From positions 1,612,001 to 1,676,000 of the forward strand of contig NC_064652.1 in assembly GCF_001723175.1 (NCBI RefSeq): DNA of 64,000 nt. Reading direction: 5' to 3'. Origin of the DNA: Penicillium oxalicum (lineage: Eukaryota; Ascomycota; Eurotiomycetes; Eurotiales; Aspergillaceae). Positions 30,198 to 42,622 of this stretch are shown here, one piece after another. Within the stretch, counting starts at the first letter, position 1; every line of letters begins with the position of its first letter. The notes under the pieces are model-generated. The model had not been told where the DNA came from. It worked only from the letters and a program-made list of their open reading frames with translations, and did not search any database. A program made the position numbers and the translations under genes.

Positions 30198-32765
30198 ATG
30201 TTTTTTCCGGTGAGACCTAACGCTGTCAAAAATCGGAAAACGAAATCCTCTTCAACATCTGAAAGTCAATCTCCATCATCCGCGAAGCGTTCGTCTCAGG
30301 GACAAGGACGGACCTCCCGCACGTCAACCAAGGAAACAAAGTCTTCCGAACGCACGGCTCACTCCTCCACATCCTCGCTTTCTAACCGTGCCCCTCTCCG
30401 GCGCTCCTCGATGCCTGGCCTTCCAGATACCGCGAGCCGGGCGGATACAGCTTCATTCCTGGAATCGAGGACCAGCCTACCATATCCGACCTTCTCTAAA
30501 GCACATAGCAAAGAAGATGTTCGCCACCGCGACATTCCCACCCCCGACCCGACAGACTTGACCGCTCAAAAGGAGAATGGCCCCAGTCAGGACCGCGCAG
30601 AGAACCACCATGCCCCTCCTAGCCCACCTTTGACTGGTCTCGATCAGGAGTCATCACAAAGAGGCAGTGCTGTTGGCAAGCAAGATGACAAGGAGGAAGA
30701 AAAGCCAAAAGCGAAGAGGGGCAGCATCAGAATCAGGACAACCGAGATCAATCGGTCGTCCTCGAGTCTGCGATCAAAGAGAGATGACTCCGCGAAGAGA
30801 GCCGACTCCACCAGGTCAAGCAAGACCACCCGGGCAGATACACCGAAATCCAAGTCCTCTCGTCCCGACAAGGAGACCTCCTCCCCTCGAGTGAGCCACA
30901 AGCCATCAAAGACGAAGCTCCCCGAAGAAAGGAGCTTGCCCAAGCGATCGAGTCGCTCAACCATGTCGCCTTCGCAGTCGACAGTCCGCGATGTTGGCAC
31001 AGAATCCACGAATGGATCTGATGCCACTTCGATCGCTCCTCATCAGCAATATAACCCGCCTCGAAAACCCAGGTCTCCGCCCGCAAAACCTCCTTCTCGC
31101 AGTCAAACCCGATCGGCCGCATCCCACCGCCATACACCAAGTGATGATTCGATCGATTACGGAAGGCCTGTCATGCCTGGACCAGGCTACGGCGCGCCCC
31201 CGCCGCCCCCGCCGCCCCCGCAAATGCCTATCACCGTCCCTAGAGTGGACTATCTCCTCCAGCACGGTGGTTTAGATCATCGAGTTCCGCGGACACTGCT
31301 TCCTGTCCCAGCCGTTTCGGATCCTTTCTCTCAATCAGCGGCGCAGCCCCAGCGGGCAGCTGCGGATGTCTTCGAGCCCTTCAGCCAATTGCTCGATGAT
31401 TACCAAAAGGTTATGAGCAAAAATGGCTCACTTGCCGTGGCCACTGGGTATCGTTCCGTTGCACGTCGATTGCTCGACCGCCTCGAGGCTGTCTTTGCGC
31501 GCGATATCTCATCGGAGCCGTGCAATTGTCTTATGTGCGACCATGATGATACCGAAGATCGCCCTGAAGGTGTTAGTTGGGGAGAAGTGCTGGAATTAGT
31601 GTCCGGACGCCGCGAGCTGCCCATGTGGCCCCCATTCACGATGGCTGCCTCGACCGTAGAAGCTGGAGCGCCTGGTGAGGAGCACATTCCCATGCAGAAG
31701 CTTGACGTCGATGTTCCCGAAGAATATCGCGACCATTTTATCCGCCAATCTCGCAAGACCAAAGTGGCGGTTGACAAGTGGTTATCCGAGCAGACGGATC
31801 CAGCGAGCAGTGCTCCTGATGAGGTCGACGATGAGACTTTGACTTTCGCAATGCTCACACATCTGGAACCTCATCAACGCTCGTTATTCTGTGCGCTTCT
31901 GGGAATTAACTCCTCGACTCCCGTGCCACGATCAGGCGACGAAAAACCGCGCCACCGACCTTCGCCCTTGATTTCTTCGTCACAGGCCCTGCAACGGCTC
32001 TATCGTCTCCCCTCCTTGCCCCGCGACCCAGAAACCGCCATGTTTATGCTGAATCATCCTAACTTGCACCATGTATTGGCAACTCTTGCAGCCATCACTG
32101 ATGACGAGTGGGACATTCTGATCTCCGGCCGATTTGATGGATTCTTGCGCAGCGGCATAGAGGATCCCGTGCCCTCTGCCAATGCCCGCTGGAGTGGCAG
32201 CCGCTCAAATACTCCCTTCAGTGCCGCGGGAGTTTCGCGTGGGCCGACGCCGAACTATATGGACGGCAGCTTTCGGCCAGCAGGCCAGGCGACCGGAGGA
32301 CCATCATCACCTGCGTCCTTTGGAGGACCGATCGCACTGGACGAGGAAACGGAAATTGCCGCACTCGCTGAGATTGAGAGAGACATATTCCGTGGAATGG
32401 AAGCCCTCGAAGATGCCTTTGAGGCACTTCATCTCAAGGCTGAGGCCGTTCGTATCGCACTACGTGAACGCAGCGCCGGTCTCTCAGTTGCCAACCAGAA
32501 TCGACGCGGCTCTTACGTGGAAGCCCGTCTCGGAACTCCCGCCTCAGGCATCCATGCTTGGGAAAGCGGCACGGAAGATGACGGGTTGGACGACGATCGC
32601 TCTTTGGCTCCCGATGACTCTGCGAGCAATATTAGCTCGAATCGTCGCCGGCGACCAAAGCGACGCACAGAACGCCGGACTCCTGCGCCGGTAGAGGAGG
32701 AAGATGAGGACGAGGATGGGGTTCATGTGAGCCGTCGTGACAGCCGCAACTCGCGACGCAGATAG
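30198..32765 (+). CDS. 855-aa fungal protein with disordered Ser-rich N-terminus, function unknown
   Basis: A single long ATG-started frame with no obvious intron. Residues 1-330 are Ser/Thr/Arg/Lys/Pro-rich and disordered, ending in a polyproline run (GAPPPPPPPPQMP). The middle, about 345-660, looks folded and conserved: VPRVDYLLQHGGL, FEPFSQLLDDYQKVMSKNGSLAVATGYRSVARRLLDRLEAVF, a small Cys motif C442-x-C444-x2-C447 followed by DHDD, then YRDHFIRQSRKTKVAVDKWL and LTHLEPHQRSLFCALLGI. The C-terminal third has an acidic helix (EETEIAALAEIERDIFRGMEALEDAFEALHLKAE) and ends in RRRRPKRRTERR plus an acidic EEEDEDEDG patch. I do not recognise the family. The charge pattern suggests a nuclear or chromatin-associated protein, which is inference only. 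Confidence 0.88.
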   Translation: MFFPVRPNAVKNRKTKSSSTSESQSPSSAKRSSQGQGRTSRTSTKETKSSERTAHSSTSSLSNRAPLRRSSMPGLPDTASRADTASFLESRTSLPYPTFSKAHSKEDVRHRDIPTPDPTDLTAQKENGPSQDRAENHHAPPSPPLTGLDQESSQRGSAVGKQDDKEEEKPKAKRGSIRIRTTEINRSSSSLRSKRDDSAKRADSTRSSKTTRADTPKSKSSRPDKETSSPRVSHKPSKTKLPEERSLPKRSSRSTMSPSQSTVRDVGTESTNGSDATSIAPHQQYNPPRKPRSPPAKPPSRSQTRSAASHRHTPSDDSIDYGRPVMPGPGYGAPPPPPPPPQMPITVPRVDYLLQHGGLDHRVPRTLLPVPAVSDPFSQSAAQPQRAAADVFEPFSQLLDDYQKVMSKNGSLAVATGYRSVARRLLDRLEAVFARDISSEPCNCLMCDHDDTEDRPEGVSWGEVLELVSGRRELPMWPPFTMAASTVEAGAPGEEHIPMQKLDVDVPEEYRDHFIRQSRKTKVAVDKWLSEQTDPASSAPDEVDDETLTFAMLTHLEPHQRSLFCALLGINSSTPVPRSGDEKPRHRPSPLISSSQALQRLYRLPSLPRDPETAMFMLNHPNLHHVLATLAAITDDEWDILISGRFDGFLRSGIEDPVPSANARWSGSRSNTPFSAAGVSRGPTPNYMDGSFRPAGQATGGPSSPASFGGPIALDEETEIAALAEIERDIFRGMEALEDAFEALHLKAEAVRIALRERSAGLSVANQNRRGSYVEARLGTPASGIHAWESGTEDDGLDDDRSLAPDDSASNISSNRRRRPKRRTERRTPAPVEEEDEDEDGVHVSRRDSRNSRRR

Positions 32766-34652
32766 GGCTATGGATATGATCTCTGCAGTTTCAAGAGACT
32801 CTAAGTCATAGCTGGAAAGCAATTGGAGGTGCTTCCGTCTTGATGAATAATGAATATCATTTAATGATTGTTGCTCATACAATAACTCACCATGAAGTAT
32901 ATCTCCCTCGGACATACGAGGAGACATTTCCCCATAAAATCAATTGGATCGTTATCCAGATCAAAATTCTAGCTTGGAGCGCTCATAACTCAGGTATTAA
33001 AAAGATCATTGGACACTTGTCATTTTGCACTGGCATTTCAAATTCATCACCGTTTCCCCTGAACGAAATATCTCGATGACACTGTTAGTCATCACTCCAC
33101 TATTTCGACGGCTTTATTCTGTCTGCATTGTGTGTGGTTCTCTCCTACAATCGATTTATCCGGTTGAACTCCGCCGATTTCCAACTCTACGTCTCTCAGA
33201 CCAGTACTCGTCTTTGCATCGGGAAATGCCCGAGAGACGGTTTGTTTCTGAAATACGCATTCTATTGGTGAATTCAATTCTAGTAAGGAATATTTTCTAT
33301 GATAGGCCAGAAATGAAGGGCGTGTTCCAGGACCTAGCACGGAGGTCATGACCTGGGCTTGCTTCGTGAGTGATGCAGCTGGCTCGAAAGTAGCGCAACG
33401 AGGCATTATGGGCGCTTATACATACGAGGACTGCTCTGATAATTGGATAAATCCATTTTTCCAATAACATCTCAGGTAAAACCCACTGAACGACTTTAGC
33501 CCCAGGCTTGCTGTTGAACTTAAGTGGTCCTGGAGTCCGCGGCAAACCTAGAGATAATGGCTAGATCCATCCACCGGCCCTGCCCAGTACTGGCCAGGCT
33601 ATCTGCAATCTTAAGTGATAGGTAAAACCTAGTGCTTTACTTCTTAACTCCGACTTTGAAAAGCTTAGTCAAAGTTCTTGGATAAGATGTCAGCATTTGG
33701 TGCAGCCTTACCAATAGATTCAAGCAATTTTACGATCGGTCGGTCGGGCACCTCCAATGGATTTAAAAAATTACGTATTTCCTAAACCGGACCTGATGTC
33801 GAGGTGTCCCAAATATGCCTATTTTCGTTGAATGTTCCAGCTTACCTACAAATACAAAAAAGGATGAAACTACTGTCGCTTGCGAATGACGTTTACTGTC
33901 TCTATCAATGATGCAGACGATTGCCATTCCACCGAAAAGTACCAGATTAGCTATCCGGCGCTTATGTTGCTATGTCACTCGGGACTCAGTCGATGCGATG
34001 GGCTGTACATTACCTTGAATAGAACCAGTGGATTCTAGCGTTTCAATGGGCCATGAAATCTTATGCAAGACTTTTCAACGTAATACTCTTACCGACATTA
34101 ACACGGAGACTTTAAGCGATGAGTAAGTAGGTTGTTAGTAGTCCTGGGTTCAGTCTGTACTAAATCAGGTAGTCTACCAGATTGTGAAAGGTCGAGATCG
34201 CACAATTACCGGACGAGCCGGCTCATCAACAGTCCGCTGCCAGACCCTTTTTTGTTCCCGAATCCCTCTTCTCTCATCGACCATATTCTTATCTTGGTTA
34301 GTTGCCTCTCAAGTCAAGGCTGGGTTTGGTTTAGCGCTGACAGACTCCACCTGGCGCCCGTCATATATTTATTTTTGTTTTGTCAACAATAAATCTCATT
34401 ACAAGTCCCTTGGACCCTGGATGTAGGCCCCAGACGAACAACACGCGTGCAGTCTAAAGTGGGACTCGCCATGCTCTAGTGCACGGCGTCTTTTGCGAGT
34501 GCCAAGTTGCCAATGAGACGTGATACCCTGATGAAAGGGGACAGAAGCTGGTCTAGATAGATGTGAAAGTGGTCTGTTTCCTAAAGCGTGTGTTTATTCA
34601 TCAGCGGCGTGTTTATTCATCCTTGAACGCTCAGCTCTCTGCTGAACGACAT

Positions 34653-34670
34653 CCCGGGCCGATGCCCGGG
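34653..34670. promoter_or_regulatory. GC-rich inverted repeat upstream of the ADH gene
   Basis: Arms CCCGGGC (34653-34659) and GCCCGGG (34664-34670) flank the spacer CGAT. It lies about 30 bp upstream of the TATA box, so it may be a binding site for a dimeric regulator. A Zn2Cys6-type factor (CGG/CCG half sites) is one possibility. Confidence 0.4.
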
Positions 34671-34697
34671 CATGCGTGGAATGTCCCGAAAATGAAG

Positions 34698-34705
34698 TAT
34701 AAAAG
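34698..34705 (+). promoter_or_regulatory. TATA box of the alcohol dehydrogenase gene
   Basis: TATAAAAG lies about 120 bp upstream of the ATG at 34821, a normal spacing for a fungal core promoter. Confidence 0.6.
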
Positions 34706-34820
34706 ACACGTTGAGGCCATGAGAGTGATGTGATCTCAATCTCAAGCATAATCTCCATCCACAAAGAAACAATCAGAATCTTGGACTCCCAAGCCGAAAA
34801 AAAAACACCTTCTCGCAAGC

Positions 34821-35966
34821 ATGGGTATCGACTTCACTTATTTCAAGGGCTCCGGAAACGGAGAGCTGGTTGAGGCTGCTGGTCATCGTGACCTGGGCCC
34901 TACCCAAGTTAGCGTCAAGATCACTCACTGCGGTGTCTGTGGCACCGATGAGCACTTCCGTCACGCGGATCAGGGTCTGGGCCACGAAGGTATTGGAACC
35001 ATTGTCGAGATTGGGTCCTCTGTCGCGGAAATGTCCGAGTTCAAAGTTGGAGACCGCGTTGGCATGGGCTGGTTCCACAAGTTCTGTGGTCATTGCATCT
35101 TCTGCGTGTCAGGTATGCTGGGAATTGTGATTGCTGCATCTCCAGAAAAGATGAATTTTGACAAGGGCAACAGGACGTCAAACTCTGTGCATTCACCGCA
35201 CATCTTACGGTAGCGCGGATCAGGACCAGGGATGCTTTGGCTCCGCACTGGCTTGGGATATCTCGGCCCTCTATAAGATTCCTGACTCGATCGCCTCTGA
35301 AGATGCCGGTCCCTTGATGTGCGGAGGAGCCACTGTCTGGACTCCTCTGTATGACTCCGGCGTGAAGCCTGGTGACCGTGTCGGCATCATCGGTATTGGT
35401 GGTCTGGGCCACATGGCCATTCAGTTCGCTTCCAAGATGGGTCTTGAAGTGGTTGTCTTCTCAAGTACTGAGTCCAAGAAACAAGAGGCGGTTGGGTTTG
35501 GTGCTTCGGAATTCCACGCTACCAAGGGTCGGGACTCTCTGCAGGGTGTCAAGCCCATCGATATCCTTTTGATTACTACCAGCGTGAACCCCAAGATGTC
35601 CTTGTGAGTGACTGCGCCTCCTCTCCTTCCTAGCTTGATGTCACGATTCGATGTTCAAGCCCGCTAATCTAGAGCTACAGATACTATCCTATCTTGGCAA
35701 ACGGAGCAAAGATCTACCCCTTGACCGTGAGCATGGAGAACCTGGATGGCGTTTCACCCATGAACTTGATCAACGGCAACTACAGCATTATCGGCTCCGG
35801 AGTTGCGGCGACTGCCAGCATGAGAGCCATGTTGGATTTCGCCGCCAGACACAAGGTTCGCCCGCAGATTGAGAAATTCCCCATGACCATTACCGGTATT
35901 ACGGATGCTATGCAGAAGCTGCGTGATGGTCAAATGAGATACCGCGGTGTCCTGGTGGCGCCCTAG
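34821..35966 (+). CDS. Zinc-dependent alcohol dehydrogenase (cinnamyl alcohol dehydrogenase/ADH6 type)
   Basis: Exons 34821..35112, 35174..35603 and 35681..35966 (introns 61 and 77 nt), giving 335 aa. The catalytic zinc site has C37 in HCGVCGTDEH and the G-H-E at 54-56. The structural zinc ligands are C89, C92, C95 and C103 in KFCGHCIFCVSGRQTLC; the first intron falls between the third and fourth of them. The Rossmann motif GIGGLGHMAIQFASKMG binds NADP(H), and FSSTESKKQEAVGFGASEF follows, as in ADH6/CAD enzymes. The protein ends RYRGVLVAP, as is usual. Members reduce aldehydes, such as cinnamaldehydes and branched or aromatic fusel aldehydes, in the cytosol. It is slightly shorter than the usual 340-360 aa but complete. 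The specific substrate is not readable. Confidence 0.93.
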
Positions 35967-38900
35967 AGGAATGGAGTCTGGGGTGAGGAATCTTTTCCAC
36001 ACAAGGGGTTTTCCCCCCCTCTTGGATTCAATCTCCCGTCTTGTACCAGTGTCGATATAGGCCATTCTGATACTCAAATTCAAAGAGGCCACATTGACAA
36101 GTTGATATTCAGAGAGACCCTACCGCCCAAAGCTTCGGTCTCAGAGCAATGCTTGATATCTCTGTGCTGGACTTCTCAATGAAATGATGAATCAATATTC
36201 TACCTTTATTATCTCGTTCCTGGTTTTGAACATAGATCTAGCTTCAAAACGAAAATTTGGAGTTTTATACGTCTTTGATATAGATAAGAGTCATGTTCCA
36301 TTATTTGCGCTCATGGCATAGTCTGGCAGTCCGACAACGCACAGTCACAGCAATTCCAGTTTTACCTTTTGCCTCCTCCAAAGTCTTTCTCGACATTGCT
36401 GGAGTGTTCCTGCAAATATGGCCAGTGAATTCTAGCAGAATGTCACGCTCGACAGTATGAGAGTGTTGGTTTTTTACAACAGCATTTCCAATCCGAATGA
36501 TTGCTGTCAGTAATCAAAGTGCACGAATAGAGCCTTGTCACTGGGAAGTCATTGAACTACCCTCAATTCTCAAGAGAAACCTAGAAATTATTTCGAGTAT
36601 GATTTTACACAAACAAAGCTTTCTGTAAAGATGAAAAGCCAGGTGGAAGATTCAATGGTCCACACCCTTGAAGAACTCTACCCTTGTCGTCCGGTAGAGA
36701 GGAACGTTGACTCTACTATAAAGTCACGCTTTGTATCACAGTAAATAAATGTCTGGAATGTACCCTATAATGGATATGATGGCGGTGAGAACAGATGGAG
36801 ACCAGAATAGCCCACCACACTGAACGGGCATCAGCTTCAAGTCTACCTGATGCATGCCACCACGGGAGAAGGACAATCGCAATGCATTGCAAACGAGCCA
36901 ATAGTATAGTAATCCCAGCCGACGTCAAAAGAAGTAATTTTTGTACTGTGTCTTTCGTCTCTTGTCCTCCACTATTGAAGTGTAACTGTCTCATGGAACA
37001 TGGAAGACATCAGGTGGAAATTGATTGGCGATCTGCATCCATTCGCTATACCCCATCAACTGAAATCAACAGTCGCTATGCGATAGTGCGCCTGCAAAAT
37101 CAGACAAGAAAGGAGGGACCCGGCCACTCGGACAGGAAGACGGGTGCCTTGACACAGTCTCGGTATCATGTGAAGGTCAATCATTTGGAGACCTGGACAA
37201 GTATGGAAGGTCGTGACCGGGGAGAACCTTGGACCGCACTCCCACGAGGCTGGAACTTGACTTGCAGAAGGAGTCAGGACTATTGGGTTCCCTTAAACTT
37301 TACACGAGAATTGAGAACCACAGTGTTGGGAATGATAGGGGTTCGTGATCTGCGTGCGATTGTAGATAAGTATGACCCCCAAAGATGAATTGGGGCACAA
37401 CACGCTAGCCTAGTTGGCTGGAGAAATGACTTTTGGCTTGTCTTGGCAAATTTTTTCAACTGGTGCAAATCGAATATTTGTACACGAATGGTTTGATTTG
37501 ATTTTATTCGTGATTGCGAGAGGTTTCAGGTGCGTTTAATTTTGACCTAGGCAATGAAGTCCCAGTCAACTATTTTCATTTCCAGCGCACTGAAAACCTC
37601 TACGCTGCAGGGTGCACAATACGCACTAAACATTCAGTTGCGGACAGCTCGCTAGATTCGGTGTTTGATTTTGTTTCGCCGGGAATAAGGGTTTCGGGAA
37701 GGTTGCATGTAGTCTTGGTGGTACACTCAATCCGCTAACATGTGTTCTACGGTGGGAGATATTGAAGGACAGTCATCCGGCTGTGTACTACGATCAGCAG
37801 TCTGCACATTTGTTCAAGGTCTACCGAAGGCTCACAATCTCACAGGAACATTAAGCATTTCCCATCTCTCAGGGGAGCTGCCATTGATCGCCACTTTGGT
37901 CCCAACCACTACCTATTGATACGACAAGAGGTTGACAGTATTGCACCCGGTGGCGCCGGCCTACGAGAAATACCCAAATTTGAGGCGCTGATCGCGAGGC
38001 TCGAGCTTCGGATGGCCTGCATTGTGTGCGTGACACCTGGATGCTTGAACAATTGCAATAAAACAGACAAACCCCGTTGTATGGACATATGTATTGTAGG
38101 CATGACTATAGGCTGTAGAGGTATGTATAGACTTTAGGCATGCGCGGGCAACATTGTACTATTATTCTAGCCTGTTATTCCCGCCAATGATAAATGAGAA
38201 GAGGACCAGGGATCGCCGCTTAAAATACCGGATTTTGCGACGGTGTCAAAAAGGGTGTTTATCCTTTCGTGGATCGGCTTCTCCCATCACAGCCGCTCCT
38301 AACGTATTAGAACATGCGAAACAGTCCGGTGGACGCTGATCAAGCTCTCCTCCAAGCAAGACAGATTTTTTCAGCCCAGACTAGTGCTCTCCCGTCTCCA
38401 CAAAAATTGTTTCTGTTTAAGGTTTTGCTGAGCGGCTCAGTTGCGCCCGCCACGCTGCCATTCCCCTTTTGAGGGGGAGGATTGCATTGGGTAGAAGTAA
38501 ATTATGTGGAATTTCGATTTGTGCAATCATTCTTTGGAGTGTTTGGTCTCGTCGAAAGGAGTTGGGAAATTTGGCGACCGAAGATTCGATAGTAAGTATT
38601 ATATAGCTCGTAGTCATTAGAAATGAGTGAGTTGGAACTAGAAAGTACTCAAAACGTAAAGGCCAGGGATGCGAGAAGTCAAGACAGTCCCGCTTGATGG
38701 CCAGTCCAGTCTGTGCGCAACCCAGCACCCCCGGCCGGTCTTTCTTATTCGAGGGTATCTGCGCTAGTGAGGCAGTCTAGTGCCCATCTTGGCACCAACT
38801 CCGTGCCCGCGCTGGTTTGGCCTCATTTGAAAGCTCTTGACCTAATTGCCTGGATGCTTCCCTTATGTTAGCAGAGGATCGGGTACCCAGCATTTACTTT

Positions 38901-41900
38901 CGACCAGGGCGTGGCTGTACACTGTACACCTTGACTCGGTACTGGTAGTTGTGCACTGTACAATTGATGTTTCATAAGGTTATCCATACTTCTGTCGTTA
39001 AGACCTCATTATTTAGTTTCACCCCGTGCCCATCCGGCCTGTGGGTTCCACTCGGGGGTCTCCACCGTCCCCAAGTCACTCTGTCAGTTGCCCAAAAGAC
39101 TCATTGATCGCCCGCGCTAAAGGGCTCGACCCCCCCCCCCCCCCCCCCCCCCCCCAATACCGGCAGGCCAAGAAAAAGAAGATCCACGCCGAGAAAGATG
39201 GCAGATGGACACCCACGCGTCCTTTACTTGAGGTCTTGAGTACGGTGTTTCTCTCAACGCGACTGACATGTTGTCAATATCCTCTGGTCTGCATTGTATG
39301 CAATTCAAGCGTACGATCGACTCGATGAATCCACAGTCCACAGTCCATACCCGTCGTTGCATGGGGAGAAGATCTCTAGAAGTGCCTGTGCGGTCCAGTT
39401 CCTGCAACGAACGGATAAGTGAAAGACTTACTAGATAGGCCGTGCAAAGACCATTCCTGCACAGTTGGAATCGATCAGATCTTTGTGGTCATCTTAGGTC
39501 ACGGAGCGGCACTGGGCCATGTCGTCAGATGATGCTCAAGCCCGACGAAGAGATCGATCTCAGATGGTGGAACAGAAAAAAGTGATCCATTATGAGTGAA
39601 CTGGACACTAGAAGTAGATAGGACCAACTCCTGAGTGTGTCTCTACATCTGTGATTTCATCATAACGGCTCATGGGGCTGGAAGGATCATACTATATCCA
39701 TTCGGAACCGCTCCGGCTGTTTCAAGGTGGTTGTTCCTTGGCCGTGTTGTGCATCCATCTGGTCGAACAGCGAGATGGTGGAGGAGTGTATCGTGGGCTG
39801 ATCAGCTCCCATCATATGTGATTCGCTCCCTGTCTCAACGGAGTTGGCGGAACCCCTACAGAGTTCCCTTGTACCTTGTACCTTGTACCCCTCGTTCTCG
39901 TCGATTCAACTGCATAGCCTGGGCCGGAGAATTAGCCAACCCTGTGAAACAGTAACACCGGACCTCCCGGCACACATCCCTCTCTCGATCCATGATTCTT
40001 TGGTGTGGAACGACGCGCCCTAACCCCTGAATAGAACTATCACGGCCGACGGCTCAACAAAACCGCCCGAACCATGTGCTTCTGCGCTCGGCGCACTGAA
40101 TCTGTGCTCGTTGGTGAGGAGACCGTCCAGGCCCACACGACCATCCCGCCGTGTCTGGTCTCAAAGCATGACAGGAGCCGAGCGGATCACTGGATGTGCC
40201 AGTAGCCCGAGTACAATGGTATGTAGAGCAGATACCGCGGGGGACAGAGACAGAGGCGATCCGATCCGATCGCGAGCGCGGGCTACAACAAGCCTGGCTA
40301 GGGTCGTCGCAGGTCGCAGGCTGGAGTCCCCCTTAAATCAACTAGTCGATGTCTGATTGGGTCCAGCACCAATCAGCCCTGTTGTGTTTTGAGAGTCGTG
40401 GATGATCCAAAAGCTCCCTCCACAAGTGCCACGGGGATTCTTGCCCAGTTGAGTCGTACAATCCAACGGGAAAACGTCCAAGCGACCGTTGTGACTGGTG
40501 GCTCTTCCGTAAACTTTAGTGATCCAGGCTGGTGGTGGATGCGGTGGGGACCTGCTACCAGGCCTGGAATTTGTCCCTCATCCCCATTCAGTATTACTCC
40601 GCTAGTTCACATTGCCACCATCGAGCACCTGCAGGTGATGGTCTTTGTAGTCCTGCATCCCGTGTGTGGCCATCATGAAGGCGTGGGCGAGGGGCGGTAT
40701 TCAACGGCTAACCTCCAGAACAATTTGTTGATTTGATCGGCGCAAAGGGGCGGTTCCCCAGGGTATCAAATGCCTTCCACAGCGAGAGTTTAGTATTTTG
40801 ATATCAAATCAAATCTGAGTCTACTGCACATGTGCTTGATCTCTCTATTCTGTGTGGAAAAGAAAGAGCAAAGCCATTTGTCAGGGTTTACTGAGTATAG
40901 CCGAAGACTACTAGGATACAGGAGGAATACTGGATGCATAACGATCCAAACAGGAGTGATTGGAGGTGGATTGAAGCGTTTTCGCCAAGTTTCTACCCAA
41001 GTGGGCTCACAAGCGGTCTGCAGGGCGGTAATGAGACGGCTCAACTGTCTCTGCCGGTGAGGACCGTCGTGTGGCTGCGTCAATTTGGGGAAGTGGGACA
41101 GCCCGGATTTGTTGACTGAACAACACATCACAGCTGAGCCCGTGGGCAGCGTCTTTCCGCTAGCGTTCCAGAAGCCTCCTGCCCCTGCGTCGGAGGTGGC
41201 CGAGTTCTGCGTCGAGTCATACAATGGTGCTGTCATCGGATGGGGGCCGACGGATGTTTAGTCTACTGTCTTCTGGAGAGACGCCGTATCCTCGGCACGG
41301 ACACGCAATGAAGAGGATTGCCTGGTCACATCCTTCTTCGACCTGGGCAACAGGTAATCGGAAGTCATCGTGTGAAGAGCTTTGTGTCCTCCAACTCTTG
41401 ATAGTCGACGAGCCAATGCTCTATGACTCCTGCATATCGCCTGGTTTCCTTTGAATTTGAGGGTTCACTCCCATGCCCGCTTCGAACGAGAGCTCGTTCT
41501 CTCGCTCGAAAGAGGCACATGCCATGCCCCTTGGGATGGCCGCTGCGCAGGCAATGAGTGATTGGATCATGTACCTCTCGATTAAGATCAGAGGTAAAGC
41601 TGGTCAGGGTGCTGACAAGATGCAGATCCAGAGTAGAGACTAAACCATCTCATGCTCTGTATCACGTTCCGATCTTCCACATGGAAAGATGATCAATGGA
41701 CTCACAGACTGATTGACATAACACCCGGGCTGCTCATAATCGCCACCACCTCCTCCATCTCTCCAGTCAGAGAGCGAGGAACCCTCTGACCGAGCGGATA
41801 TCTTTCACAAATCTAGCAGTGACGCGGCTCACATGGAAGGAGTAAAGGGCTAAGAGTCTTCCAATCGGTACGAAATTGGGCCCTGGCTTAATTTCAAAAA

Positions 41901-42622
41901 GTAACTACAGAACTAGTTGGGTGGGCGTAAATACAGCTTGGTCCTGACTCGTCCATGATTCCCACGCATTCGCCTATCAAATCCAAATATCCAGCTCAAA
42001 CTACTTCCACGAGACTAAGCCTTGGGCGATCCCAGAAGTAAAAGTTTGATGGTCTCTCCAGGGTGGTGGAGCCCCCTCCGCCCCCCCGCCGCTTGATGGC
42101 CTAAAGGGCCCTTGACTTTGGCCAGTTTTAGCACCTCGTCAGGTTTTCGAATGAATATTGTTCTGGTCCCCCTGATTCTGACAGACTGTTTAAAGTTCAC
42201 TCGTCTCTGCCAGTCATCTGCGTCTGGGCCCTTTCCCGACCTCTCGGATCTCGCCCCAGAAGGCTTTAACAAGCGCATTGCGCGCCCTTTGACTTTCCAC
42301 ACGGCTTGCTTGCCCACGTTCGGCTCGTTATTTTCATTATTTCTGACCCTGGTTCGCCGGGTAATCTGTGCGGGGGGACACGAGCCTGTTGGGTCGTCGT
42401 ACATAATCAGCTGCTCACTGTATAGGCTATCTCCTTCCTGGTCTTTTTCTCTCTCCCACATCTACGGGATTGAGGTCAATCGTTGCATCTCGAACTTCTC
42501 TGAGTGGATAGTCCGGTGCCCTTTGGTACTCATTACCCGTGCAGTCTCGAACGCATCCTTGGGGGTGCTTCGAGGGCATTCAGAGGCCATTCAAAGGCCC
42601 CCGTCACGGCTCTTCCTCCAAG
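35967..42622. other. Gene-poor region, 6.6 kb
   Basis: ATG-started frames at 36795-37388 (plus) and 42015-42461 (minus) are the longest, but neither resembles a protein family nor shows splice structure. Other items are a 26-nt C run (39130-39155), TGTACACT repeats near 38916, three tandem CTTGTAC units near 39867-39890 and a small imperfect inverted repeat at 41481-41510. The last about 600 bp are the GPCR promoter and leader. Confidence 0.55.
39130..39155. repeat. Homopolymer of 26 C
   Basis: A run of 26 consecutive C in intergenic DNA. The true length may differ because such runs are error-prone in sequencing. Confidence 0.85.

Larger units (their letters stand above)
32766..34820. other. 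Intergenic region, about 2 kb, with the alcohol dehydrogenase promoter
   Basis: No gene is seen. The right end contains a GC-rich inverted repeat (34653-34670) and a TATA box (34698-34705) of the downstream gene. Confidence 0.6.

Noticed and set aside
36795..37388. 197-codon ATG frame on the plus strand
   Set aside because: No domain, signal or splice structure; composition looks random and it lies in a 6.6-kb gene-poor region.
41481..41510. Inverted repeat TTCGAACGAGAG / CTCTCGCTCGAA
   Set aside because: Imperfect, short and isolated; no gene start nearby that would give it a role.
42015..42461. 148-codon ATG frame on the minus strand, antisense to the GPCR leader
   Set aside because: No recognisable motif; it overlaps the GPCR promoter/leader region, so a chance frame is more likely.
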